The notes below the pieces were generated by a model. It was given only the letters and a program-made list of their open reading frames with translations. It was not told where the DNA came from and did not search any database. The position numbers and the translations under genes were made by a program. A stretch of DNA of 14,349 nucleotides from Wolbachia pipientis (GTDB lineage Bacteria; Pseudomonadota; Alphaproteobacteria; Rickettsiales; Anaplasmataceae), in NCBI RefSeq assembly GCF_023661085.1, contig NZ_JAHDJT010000011.1, positions 1 through 14,349 on the forward strand, given 5' to 3'. Below are positions 1-7,359 of the stretch, piece by piece. Within the stretch, counting starts at the first letter, position 1, and every line of letters starts with the position of its first letter.

Positions 1-166
1 TCAGCTTGTATAGGGAAAAACCCGAAGTTTTAAAAAGACATGCAGTGCACATAGTACGCCAAATACAAGTTCTCTTGTCATTTTAACCTGTACAGATTGG
101 GAAGTTAAACAAATAGCTTCAATACTATGGTAGGGGTAACGGCGAAGGTTGTCAAGTAGTTTTTTT
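1..166 (-). repeat. Dispersed repeat, copy 1 (left edge)
   Basis: Read on the minus strand from about 166 to 1, this stretch begins with an A-rich run followed by CTACTTGACAACCTTCGCCG and matches two other places in the window, 6898-7082 and 14250-14349. The match with the right-edge copy is very close over the roughly 100 bases that can be compared. The match with the central copy is strong at both ends and weak in the middle. One minus-strand frame is open for about 54 codons (start of the peptide KKLLDNLRRYPYHSIEA) and stops at TGA in bases 3-1, but it has no start codon or ribosome site. I read it as a non-coding or decayed repeat lying just downstream of tolB, in the same orientation as that gene. 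It may continue to the left of the window. Confidence 0.8.
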
Positions 167-256
167 CGTTTCTATTGTCCTCTATCCACTCTGAAAAGTT
201 ATTATCTTTTCATTTTCTCAACCAAACAATACCTACCCATGTCACCTATCTATTTT

Positions 257-1537
257 CTACTCCACCAGAAGTGGATGCGACCAATCTGGTAAATAGGCAT
301 TTGTTGGGGTAGAAATTATTTTGTGATTCCTCTTTACTAAGTCTACTGAATATAGTTTAGAGTCGCTTGGTGATTCTGTTTTTGTAAAGATGATCCCCCT
401 GCCATTTGGTAGCCATGCTGGGGATTCGATTCTATGTCCCTCTGAAAGTATACGTTCTTCTTTGCCATCTGGCTTCATAACTCCTATGTAAAAATTCCCC
501 AATTGGATTTTTGTAAAAGCTATAAGATCCCCATTTGGCGACCAAACAGGTGTAGCGTACTTTCCGCTTCCAAAACTAATTCTCTTAGGCTTTTTATTTT
601 TTTTAGTGAAATCGATGATATATAGCTGCTGACTTCCACTTATATCAGAGCTAAAGACCATATATTTCTGATCTGGAGAAAAAGAGGGAGAAGTGCTTAT
701 AGCCGAACTTCTAGTGATTTTTTTCGTGCGCTTGCTGTTCAAATCTAGAGACAATATATTTGTTTCACCATTAGATGAGTGAGAGATCAAAAGAGATTTT
801 CCGTCAGGAGAAAATCTCGGAGCAGAGATTACTCCCTCGAAGGCACTAATTATTGACTCAGTATTGTCTTTCAGATTCTTCAATATTATGTAGCTTCTAC
901 CATCCAGATATGAGATGTAAACAATACTATCTCCGCTTGGTGCAAATCTTGGTGTTGACACAAATTTGTCGCCATTTGTTAAGTATTTTATATCACTTCC
1001 ATCTTGATTCATAACAGCAATTCTGCGTATGGATTTGTAATTACTGTCTTTTTCTTCGGCTATATACGCTATCTTCGTGTTAAAATGCTCTTTCTCACCA
1101 GTTAATCTATCATGTATCGCATCTGAAACAAAATGGGCAATTTTTCTCCAATCTTTTGTTGAAAAAACAACCGAATGAGTAAATAACTCCCTTTTTGTGA
1201 AAGCATCAAACAAGTGTAACGATAATTCTAAGGCTCTATCTGATACTTCACTTAAACTCACTGTAGCCAGCGTATCGCTCCTAGGTTTGTACGTTGTGAT
1301 TTCGGCTTCTGTACCACGTTTTACATTAAATAAGCCACAATTGGATAAATTTGTCTCAATTATCTTTGTGATGCTTTCGCTTAATTCGCTCTCCAGCTCT
1401 GTTTTACATGCACACTTGGACACAACAAGGCTAATATTACCAATAGTGTTTTCTCTTATGTCAACATACAAAGCAGCTTTAGCAAAATAAGGAAGAAATA
1501 ACGAAAGAAATAATGTTAGCTGAACGAGCACCTTCAT
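257..1537 (-). CDS. tolB: Tol-Pal system protein TolB
   Basis: TolB is the periplasmic beta-propeller of the Tol-Pal machine. It binds Pal and the other Tol proteins and helps the outer membrane constrict at division. The 426-aa product starts with a clear signal peptide (residues 1-21, hydrophobic core LTLFLSLFLPYF, AKA before the probable cut). An N-terminal TolB domain of about 130 residues follows, then from about residue 165 a series of PD40/WD40-like blades with repeated motifs of the type PRFAPSGDSIVYIS, PRFSPDGKSLLIS, PSFSPDQKYMVFS and PVWSPNGDLIAFT. Length and order are normal for the family. The ATG lies 5 bases after the rnj stop codon, so the two are probably co-transcribed and translationally coupled; an AGGT sits about 11 bases upstream inside the end of rnj. 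Its usual partner gene pal is about 9 kb away on the other strand. Confidence 0.96.
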   Translation of the reverse strand: MKVLVQLTLFLSLFLPYFAKAALYVDIRENTIGNISLVVSKCACKTELESELSESITKIIETNLSNCGLFNVKRGTEAEITTYKPRSDTLATVSLSEVSDRALELSLHLFDAFTKRELFTHSVVFSTKDWRKIAHFVSDAIHDRLTGEKEHFNTKIAYIAEEKDSNYKSIRRIAVMNQDGSDIKYLTNGDKFVSTPRFAPSGDSIVYISYLDGRSYIILKNLKDNTESIISAFEGVISAPRFSPDGKSLLISHSSNGETNILSLDLNSKRTKKITRSSAISTSPSFSPDQKYMVFSSDISGSQQLYIIDFTKKNKKPKRISFGSGKYATPVWSPNGDLIAFTKIQLGNFYIGVMKPDGKEERILSEGHRIESPAWLPNGRGIIFTKTESPSDSKLYSVDLVKRNHKIISTPTNAYLPDWSHPLLVE

Positions 1538-1542
1538 TCATT

Positions 1543-3177
1543 TCATACCTGTTCTATTTGGACCTCAATTATAGGCCTTTTTAGTAAATATTCCTTTAAG
1601 ATACTGAATATCGAGCTCTCAATCTTATTTCTTATTTTTTTTGTCGACTGTAAACTAAACGCTGACTCAACTGTTTTTATAATCCTCTGTATGATAGCTG
1701 CATCTTCTGACGCTTCAAAAACACCAGGTGCAAATACCTTTGGTTTAGCAAGCAATTTATTTTTCTTGTTGACAATTGCTGTCACTACAACAGCTCCAGC
1801 ATCTCTCATTCTCTTACGCATTTTTATGACACTACTCTCTGGATAACGTAGCAACATACCGTCAACACCAAAGTAGTCAACATCAATTGAATCAACCTTT
1901 TCTCCGCTTTCCAAATTAACGATATCACCTGGTGCAATCATTATTGCCTTTTCCACACCGCACTCTTTAGCAAATTTTACATGGGCATGCGTGTGAATAT
2001 ACTCACCATGAACTGGAATAGACATTCTAGGCTTTATCAAAGAATACATTTCTTTTAGCTCTGCTTTTACTGGATGCCCAGAGGCATGAACATGCTCCAT
2101 TTTATCAATGATAACCTCTACGCCCATCTCGATAAAGGCGTTGAACATACTGTGTGCACGAGTTTCATTGCTAGGGATGATTTTTGACGAAAAAATCAAT
2201 GTATCACCCTGTTGCATTTTAAATGCATGATGATTCTTATTAGCAAGTTTTGAGGTTGCTGCCATCGGTTCACCTTGGCAACCAGTGCAAATCAACAATA
2301 GCTTTTCCCTTGGCAAATCTGCTACATCTTTTGCTTCACAAAATTCAACAGAATTAGTTAAATACCCACTATCTTGTGCAACTTTTACTATTCTCCATAA
2401 AGACCTTCCAAGTAGAACCACCTTTCTGCCCAGCGCCTTTGCAGCTTGGCTTATTGTTTCAATTCGTGTCACATTTGAAGCAAAAAGCGATACAGCAACT
2501 AGCTTCTTAGACCGCCTTATTATGTTATAAATATTGTTATAAATCTCACCTTCTGATTCAGGATTATGTTTGCTCAATATGTTCGTTGAATCGCAAATTG
2601 CTGCAAGCAGGTCACCTTTATCGCCAACTTCTTTTAAACGACTTATGTTAGAAGTTAAACCAACAACAGGTTTTGGATCAAATTTCCAATCGCCAGTATG
2701 AAGCGCGCTACCTATATCAGTGCTAACCAATATTGAATGCGCTTCAGGAATTGAGTGAGTTACGTTTATAAACTCAACGGTGAAAGGATCTAAATTTATT
2801 CTGCCGTTTATATCTACCTCTTTCACAGGTACCATGCCTTCTAGCCGAAACTCCTTTAGTTTCTCCTTGAGAAAATTAACCGTGAACTTTGTTGTATATA
2901 TGGGACATTGCAACTCTTCCCACAAGTAAGGCACTGCCCCGCAGTGGTCTTCATGTGCATGCGTAATTATTATTCCAAGCAAATCCTTTTTTCTTTGAGC
3001 AATAAAGTTCACATCAGCAATTAATAGCTCAACACCTGGCATAGTTTCATCGGCAAAACCAATGCCAAGGTCAATCATAATCCACTTACCTTGGTAATGA
3101 TATAGACTTACATTCATCCCAATTCTGCCTACCCCTCCAAGCGGAAGAAATAAAAACTCGTTCTTGTTTATATTCAT
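1543..3177 (-). CDS. rnj: Ribonuclease J
   Basis: RNase J is a metallo-beta-lactamase/beta-CASP ribonuclease with 5'-3' exonuclease and endonuclease activity in RNA decay and processing. From the ATG at 3177 the product has 544 residues, a normal length. The zinc-binding motif THAHEDH is at residues 72-78. Further family motifs are visible: HTGDWKFDP, CTGCQGEP, HVHASGHP and IPVHGEYIH, covering the lactamase core, the beta-CASP insert and the return to the core. The frame can be extended upstream to a TTG at 3210, adding MLFSHFNNLKL, but the protein family begins at MNINKN-like sequence and the ATG is the better start. No good Shine-Dalgarno is visible before either start. A decayed IS5 element ends about 40 bases upstream, so the promoter may lie inside or beside it. 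tolB follows directly. Confidence 0.95.
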   Translation of the reverse strand: MNINKNEFLFLPLGGVGRIGMNVSLYHYQGKWIMIDLGIGFADETMPGVELLIADVNFIAQRKKDLLGIIITHAHEDHCGAVPYLWEELQCPIYTTKFTVNFLKEKLKEFRLEGMVPVKEVDINGRINLDPFTVEFINVTHSIPEAHSILVSTDIGSALHTGDWKFDPKPVVGLTSNISRLKEVGDKGDLLAAICDSTNILSKHNPESEGEIYNNIYNIIRRSKKLVAVSLFASNVTRIETISQAAKALGRKVVLLGRSLWRIVKVAQDSGYLTNSVEFCEAKDVADLPREKLLLICTGCQGEPMAATSKLANKNHHAFKMQQGDTLIFSSKIIPSNETRAHSMFNAFIEMGVEVIIDKMEHVHASGHPVKAELKEMYSLIKPRMSIPVHGEYIHTHAHVKFAKECGVEKAIMIAPGDIVNLESGEKVDSIDVDYFGVDGMLLRYPESSVIKMRKRMRDAGAVVVTAIVNKKNKLLAKPKVFAPGVFEASEDAAIIQRIIKTVESAFSLQSTKKIRNKIESSIFSILKEYLLKRPIIEVQIEQV

Positions 3178-3264
3178 TAATTTCAAATTATTAAAATGCG
3201 AGAATAGCAAAACTTCGGTCTTAGATAAAGGAGTTTATTACTTTCAATAACCCTAAAAGCCTAT

Positions 3265-4141
3265 TCATAACCTTTTCAGGAACAAAACAGTGAAAGCAAG
3301 AACAACCATTTGCAAGCTGGTGTTAAGTTTACGTTCGCAATTTTTCCACAATCGTCTGCACTTTTCCAACCAAGCAAAAGAACGCTCAACAACCCATCTC
3401 TTTGGCAATACAATAAAAGAATGCTTCGCTTTATTGTCTCAACAGTTGCACCAATGATAGCTTTTATTCGTGTTGCAAAGTTTTTTCCTGTATAGCCGGC
3501 ATCAACCAGTATATTTGTGACTTCCGAGAGGTTTGCTTTATCATTTTCGACCATCTTCATAGCACTGAGTTGTTTCTGCAGTTGTCAGATGGATTGCGTG
3601 TCTTGCGTATCAACTGCAATATGGCACTTTATTTCTGAAATTTTTTTACCTGCATCATAGCCCTTTTTTCAGTAGGTTTTTGACGCCTTGAGAATCAATT
3701 ATACAGAAACTGGGTTTCTCTTTCCGACCATTGCTGATACGGACCTTTCCAACTAATTTTTTTTAAGACTAATTCCAACAAACTTGGCTCTTCTCCATTC
3801 TTTTTACTCCACACTTGGAAATAGTAATATACGCTTTCCCATCTTGGAAAACCTTTTGGTAACATCCTCCACTGACAACCACTTTTTAAGACGTACAACA
3901 CCCCACAAAATACATCATACAAATCAAGCTTTCTTGGTCTGATTTTCTTCCTGCTACCTTCCAGAATCGACCTGATCTTTTCAAATTGTTCTTTACTTAT
4001 ACCAATTCCCATTAACAGGACAATAACGAGGAAAAGGCCTATGCTGAAACAAGTAGATAGCGTGGTAAAGTGGCATCATTGTTTATTCGCTCCCTGTGTA
4101 ATGGGAATTGGTATTACATCGCTTGGATAACTTTTCTGCAT
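3265..4141 (-). pseudogene. IS5-family DDE transposase, frameshifted and interrupted
   Basis: The original start is the ATG at 4141 (MQKSYPSDV), preceded by GAGG six bases upstream. After eight or nine codons the gene is split by a small inverted-repeat element (4000-4113). It resumes with SKEQFEKIRSILEGSRKK and the IS5-type N-terminal domain (LYDVFCGVLYVLKSGCQWRM). A run of eight A residues (3757-3764, minus strand) throws the frame; in another frame the chain continues as LVGKVRISNGRKEKPSF and CIIDSQGVKN, giving the first catalytic Asp. At least three more frame changes follow near 3675, 3610 and 3575. ILVDAGYTGK supplies the second Asp, and after a further shift near 3440 [17 protein letters not shown] supplies the Glu, ending at TGA 3265-3267. 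All three DDE residues can still be found but no single frame joins them, so the copy cannot make a full transposase. An apparent start at 4012 (MGIG) lies inside the inserted element and is an artefact. Confidence 0.88.
4000..4113. mobile_element. 114-bp MITE-like element with TIRs and 3-bp target duplication
   Basis: The left end (4000) reads TACCAATTCCCATTAACAGG and the reverse complement of the right end (4113) reads TACCAATTCCCATTACACAGG. This is a terminal inverted repeat of about 20 bp, perfect for the first 15 bases. TTA flanks the element on both sides (3997-3999 and 4114-4116). Removing the element and one TTA restores the transposase frame as PSDVSKEQF, which is what the IS5-family N terminus should look like there. 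The interior (about 74 bp) has no open frame of note. I infer a non-autonomous miniature element mobilised in trans by a transposase I cannot name. It also created a spurious ATG start for the downstream transposase frame. Confidence 0.75.
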
Positions 4142-4193
4142 AGGTAACCTCATCATTGATCTATGCCTATTTTACTTCATTTATCCAAGGTTC

Positions 4194-4358
4194 TTAACGT
4201 GCTCTTGGATGTTTTGGACCCATATCAGCGTCTTTAGTAAATGAGTGTTTTCTCTATTTGACAATAGTCTTTGGATTAAGGTTATAGTACTTGGAAAGCT
4301 TTGCTATGCTTTCTTTACTATTTTGTATTCCTCTACGCTGTTGTTCTGGCGCACTCAT
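4194..4358 (-). pseudogene. IS481-like transposase, N-terminal stub
   Basis: From an ATG at 4358 the minus strand reads MSAPEQQRRGIQNSKESIAK and then LSKYYNLNPKTIVK. A TAG stop (4256-4254) stands where a tryptophan codon is expected, followed by RKHSFTKDADMGPKHPRAR and a TAA at 4196-4194. The helix-turn-helix pattern (QESIAKLSKYYNLNPKTIVKW-like, then a MGPK-P motif) is what I recall of the start of IS481-type transposases common in Wolbachia. No DDE core follows; sequence attributable to the IS5 element begins instead, so the stub was probably truncated by that insertion or by deletion. A GGAGGAG lies about 12 bases upstream of the ATG. The family assignment is by motif recall and is less sure than the pseudogene status. 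Confidence 0.65.
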
Positions 4359-4471
4359 GTAACCATAACTCCTCCTTCGGTGCTATTTTTTCTCGTATTT
4401 TATCATATCACTCCACTCTGGGGCTATACATCTACAATGTTTGTACAGTTGTGTGCCTAACTATAAATGAG

Positions 4472-6292
4472 CTACTCAACCGTAACAGACTTAGCCAAAT
4501 TTCTTGGACAATCAGCATCCAATCCTTTCTTGACTGCGGTGGTGTAAGCAAGAAATTGCATAGCAACACTGTAGATGACTGGAGAGATGAAATTATCAAC
4601 GTCTGGGAGCTGTATTACGTCTTTACAGATCCCTCTTAGGAACGGCACCCCTTGCTTGTCACTAAAAGCGATCACTTTGCCTTTTCTTGCTGTAATTTCT
4701 TGTATATTGGACAGCGTTTTAAAAAATAAGTTGTCATATGGAATGATTGCTATGACAAGTACAGATGAATCTATTAAAGCAATCGAACCGTGCTTCATCT
4801 CTCCCGCTGCAATACCGATGGTATTAATATACGAAAGTTCCTTTATTTTCAATGCACCTTCCATTGCAACTCCATATGAGCTTCCTCTGCCGATTAAAAT
4901 GATGCTGCTATGCTCTAGTATACTGCCTGATATATGTTGTATCTTTATCGAATTTAAAACATGCTCAATATATTCTGGAATAGAGTTGATAGCATTGCTC
5001 AGTTGTTCTATCCTCTTTTCATCCAACGTACCTTTTATTTTTGCAAGCTCTAAAGCAAGGCATGCTAAAATTGCAAGTTGCGCAGAAAAGGTTTTTGTTG
5101 AAGCAACACCAATTTCTGGTCCAGCAAGAGTATGCAACACAATGTCTGAGATTCTTTCAATGCTACTGTTGAATGTGTTAGTTAGGCTAATGATTGTTTG
5201 CTTCTGTGATTTTGCATAGCACAATGCTTCTATGGTATCTGCAGTTTCGCCAGATTGAGAGATGAATAATCCAATACTTCCCTTCTCCAACTTAATGTTG
5301 CTATACCTAAATTCCGACGAGATTTCCAGATATACTCGAACTTGGGCAATGCTTTCCAGCCAATATTTTGCTATTAGCCCAGCAAAATAAGATGACCCGC
5401 ATCCAACTATAGTAATATCACTCAGCTCGTAAAATAGTTTTTTGTTGGCGGATATTATCTCTATATACTTTTTATAGAATTGATTTATTGTTTTGTTCAA
5501 TACACAAGGCTGCTCAAAAATCTCTTTTAGCATGAAGCTAGAGAAGCCATTTTTGCTGATTAGAAAGTTGCTTGGACTACTGTTTTCTATACTGCGTTTA
5601 ACTTGTGTACCGTTGTTGTATATACTCACCCCGCTAGATTTTATTACTGCAACATCGTCATCCTCTAAGTATGATATTCTGTCCACTAGTGCATTTAAGG
5701 TGTTAGAATCAGATGCGGCAAATACGGTGTTGCAGTTATAGCCTATTGCTAAAGATAGATTTCTTTTTGCAACAAATAGAGCATCTCTATATTCTGCAAA
5801 CAGTAGGACCAAAGCAAACGAGCCATGTAGGTTGCTTAAACACTTAAATAGAGAGTCTATAGGTGATAACCCTCCATTGAGATATAGGGTTAACATGTTT
5901 GGTATGACCTCTGTGTCGGTGTCAGTATGAAAGGGCATTCCCTGTTCTTCTAGACCCCTTTTCAGCAAATTGTAATTTTCAATTATACCATTATGGGCAA
6001 CAACAACATCATTTGTATGAATAGGATGAGCATTTTTAAGATCTGGAACTCCGTGTGTGGCCCAGCGAGTATGTGCTATGCCAACTGTGCTGCTAGACAT
6101 CTTGCTGTTGCTAACAACTTCACATAACCTTTCGACTTTACCTTCTGATTTTTTAACTTCTATTTTGCCTTCATTGTTTATGATTGCTATGCCTGAAGAA
6201 TCGTATCCCCTGTACTCCAATTTCTGCAACCCGGCCAGCAAAATTGGTATTACTGAATCACCGCTACTTACTACACCAAGTATTCCACACAC
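4472..6292 (-). CDS. glmS: Glutamine--fructose-6-phosphate aminotransferase (isomerizing)
   Basis: GlmS converts fructose-6-phosphate and glutamine to glucosamine-6-phosphate, the first step to UDP-GlcNAc. Here the product would feed lipid II and peptidoglycan-like synthesis. The 606-aa protein has a class II (Ntn) glutaminase domain: catalytic Cys right after the start Met, YRGYDSSG, AHTRWATHG at about 73-81, and HNGIIENY. A linker with FMLKEIFEQP follows, then SIS domain 1 (IVGCGSSYFAG, FISQSGETADT) and SIS domain 2 (EGALKIKELSY, AAGEMKHGSIAL). The canonical tail LAKSVTVE is intact. The start is chosen at GTG 6292 because the Cys must become N-terminal. A TTG at 6298 is better spaced from the AAAGG upstream but would place Val-Val before the Cys. 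yajC ends about 27 bases upstream on the same strand, so the two probably share a transcript. No glmS ribozyme is seen. Confidence 0.96.
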   Translation of the reverse strand: MCGILGVVSSGDSVIPILLAGLQKLEYRGYDSSGIAIINNEGKIEVKKSEGKVERLCEVVSNSKMSSSTVGIAHTRWATHGVPDLKNAHPIHTNDVVVAHNGIIENYNLLKRGLEEQGMPFHTDTDTEVIPNMLTLYLNGGLSPIDSLFKCLSNLHGSFALVLLFAEYRDALFVAKRNLSLAIGYNCNTVFAASDSNTLNALVDRISYLEDDDVAVIKSSGVSIYNNGTQVKRSIENSSPSNFLISKNGFSSFMLKEIFEQPCVLNKTINQFYKKYIEIISANKKLFYELSDITIVGCGSSYFAGLIAKYWLESIAQVRVYLEISSEFRYSNIKLEKGSIGLFISQSGETADTIEALCYAKSQKQTIISLTNTFNSSIERISDIVLHTLAGPEIGVASTKTFSAQLAILACLALELAKIKGTLDEKRIEQLSNAINSIPEYIEHVLNSIKIQHISGSILEHSSIILIGRGSSYGVAMEGALKIKELSYINTIGIAAGEMKHGSIALIDSSVLVIAIIPYDNLFFKTLSNIQEITARKGKVIAFSDKQGVPFLRGICKDVIQLPDVDNFISPVIYSVAMQFLAYTTAVKKGLDADCPRNLAKSVTVE

Positions 6293-6319
6293 AACCAAAT
6301 GAACCTTTCTTTGGAGTTA

Positions 6320-6751
6320 TTAGGCACTTTTGTTTTTATTATCTTGCCCCTTTTTACTTTTATCTGGCTGATTTTTATTCTTTTTGTCGTCCTTCTCAAT
6401 TTTACCTTTTTCAGCTGGTTGGGCTTGAGCCTCTTTATTTAAAACTTCAGATATAGCGGACTTTAGGAGTTTTATCTCAACTTTTGGTGCTATTTCTACT
6501 ATAAATTGTGCATTTGCTTCATCAACTTTGTTGACTATGCCTATTATTCCGCCAGAAGTAGCAACAGTATCGCCGCGCTTTATTTGATCTATCATCTTTC
6601 TGAGTTCTTTTAATCTTTTGTGGTGTGGGCGGATAATAAAAAAATAAAACACCACAACTATTAAAATCAATGGGATAAAATTAGCAAAAGATGCACCAAC
6701 ATTTGATGCACTACTAGCCGCATCTGCTGCAAAAACTTCAGAAATAAACAT
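6320..6751 (-). CDS. yajC: Preprotein translocase accessory subunit YajC
   Basis: YajC is a small inner-membrane protein that associates with SecDF and SecYEG in protein export. The 143-aa product has a short N-terminal segment, one strong transmembrane helix at about residues 24-41 (IPLILIVVVFYFFIIRP), then the conserved cytoplasmic part with RPHHKRLKELRKMI, GDTVATSGGIIGIV and an EIAPKVEIKLLKSAISEVL-like end. It closes with a charged, lysine- and glutamine-rich tail of about 35 residues that is probably disordered. The ATG at 6751 has an AGGA six bases upstream. It is the first gene of a probable yajC-glmS transcript with a recognisable promoter upstream. secD, often next to yajC elsewhere, is not in the window. 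Confidence 0.95.
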   Translation of the reverse strand: MFISEVFAADAASSASNVGASFANFIPLILIVVVFYFFIIRPHHKRLKELRKMIDQIKRGDTVATSGGIIGIVNKVDEANAQFIVEIAPKVEIKLLKSAISEVLNKEAQAQPAEKGKIEKDDKKNKNQPDKSKKGQDNKNKSA

Positions 6752-6783
6752 ATTTAATCCTAGTTATCAACGACAAATTTAAG

Positions 6784-6825
6784 TAAACATGTTTAACTAT
6801 TAACTACAATATTACTTCATGTCAA
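6784..6825 (-). promoter_or_regulatory. Putative yajC-glmS promoter with 12-bp palindrome
   Basis: On the minus strand a perfect -35 box TTGACA (6825-6820) is followed after 17 bases by TAATAG (6802-6797). A one-base slide gives AATAGT, which fits TATAAT in four positions. Just downstream, where the start point or early leader would be, lies the perfect palindrome TAAACATGTTTA (6795-6784). It is a possible operator or simply AT-rich symmetry. The yajC start codon is about 33 bases further on. Confidence 0.5.
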
Positions 6826-6897
6826 GTTTATGAGAGAAAAAACAATACCTTTGCGGTAGCTAGCTGAATTCAGATTTTTTAGCCATGAAAACAGAAC

Positions 6898-7082
6898 TAA
6901 AAAACTACTTGATAACCTTCGCCGTTACCCTTATAATGAGACTGAAGTTATTATTTATCTTCAGTCTGTGCAGATTAAACGACAAAAAACTCAATGTACT
7001 TGGCGTCTTATGTTTAATTTTTTGCACTATGTGCACCTCATGTCTTTATAAACTTTCAAGGGTTTTACCTAATATAAGCTAA
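6898..7082 (+). repeat. Dispersed repeat, copy 2 (central)
   Basis: This copy matches the left-edge and right-edge repeats, best in its first 55 bases (AAAAAACTACTTGATAACC onward) and at its end (around CATGTCTTTATAAACTT and ATATAAGCTAA), with a poorly alignable middle. A 65-codon frame starting at ATG 6885, before the repeat, runs to its TAA at 7082 and would make a hydrophobic, Cys-rich peptide. That frame differs from the frame open in copy 1, and it has no ribosome site, so I do not call it a gene. The repeat's own aligned frame (KKLLDNLRRYPYNETEV) is open for about 50 codons. Directly after it a bulged hairpin (7082-7103, AAACGC pairing with GCGTTT) has no following T run. Confidence 0.75.
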
Positions 7083-7098
7083 AACGCGCTTGTTAAAG

Positions 7099-7345
7099 CG
7101 TTTAAGACAATAAAAAACGCCAATTTAAAAGATAGATAGTGAATAACTAGCTAGCGGGGTTTCTTTTGCCTTTTGTCTGCTTAGTAAATTTCTTAATGTT
7201 TAAAATTAGATCAATTGCGGTTTAAAAGCAGCTAGATTAGACGTTTAGATAAAAAAACGCCAATTTATAAAGTTAATATAAATAATTAGCCACCAACGGG
7301 GCTTCTTTTGCTTTTTCTCGTTTGGTAAATTTCTTAAGTATTTAT
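7099..7345. repeat. Two diverged direct repeats, about 105 bp each
   Basis: Copies at about 7099-7203 and 7240-7345, offset by about 141 bp, share the blocks CGTTTA, AAAAAACGCCAATTTA, TAATTAGC or TAACTAGC, ACGGGGCTTCTTTTGC or GCGGGGTTTCTTTTGC, and GTAAATTTCTTAA. Differences are scattered and no frame is conserved between the copies, so the unit looks non-coding. The region lies between the central dispersed repeat and the short palindrome cluster, in a spacer downstream of mreB and upstream of yajC. I see no gene in it. Confidence 0.75.
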
Positions 7346-7359
7346 TATTAAAGTAGTAT

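Larger units (their letters stand above)
3218..4190 (-). mobile_element. IS5-family insertion sequence, degraded
   Basis: A transposase pseudogene (3265-4141) is flanked by a weak inverted repeat that may mark the element's ends. TCTTAGATAAAGGAGT on the plus strand near 3219-3234 resembles CCTTGGATAAATGAAGT on the minus strand near 4190-4174, with most of the first 14 positions matching. The boundaries are therefore approximate and I could not identify a target duplication. Without the inner 114-bp element and its 3-bp duplication, the length would be about 855 bp, in the range of IS5-family elements (roughly 0.85-1 kb). The element lies between rnj and the IS481-like stub and points the same way as rnj. 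Confidence 0.6.

Noticed and set aside
3695..4012. Apparent 105-aa gene starting MGIGISKEQF
   Set aside because: Its first codons belong to the inserted 114-bp inverted-repeat element; it is the middle part of a frameshifted IS5 transposase whose true start is at 4141.
4245..4639. Plus-strand frames of 71 and 112 codons near the end of glmS
   Set aside because: They lie antisense to the glmS C terminus and the IS481-like stub, have no ribosome site and no recognisable domain.
4575..5219. 214-codon plus-strand frame
   Set aside because: It is entirely antisense to the glmS SIS domains; the glmS frame is unquestionable.
4472..6320. glmS ribozyme or riboswitch before glmS
   Set aside because: Only about 27 bases separate yajC and glmS, too little for a glmS ribozyme.
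6885..7082. 65-codon plus-strand frame making a hydrophobic Cys-rich peptide
   Set aside because: It overlaps a dispersed repeat, has no Shine-Dalgarno, and the matching frame is not the one kept open in the other copies.
7099..7345. CRISPR array
   Set aside because: There are only two long, diverged repeats and no regular spacers or cas genes.
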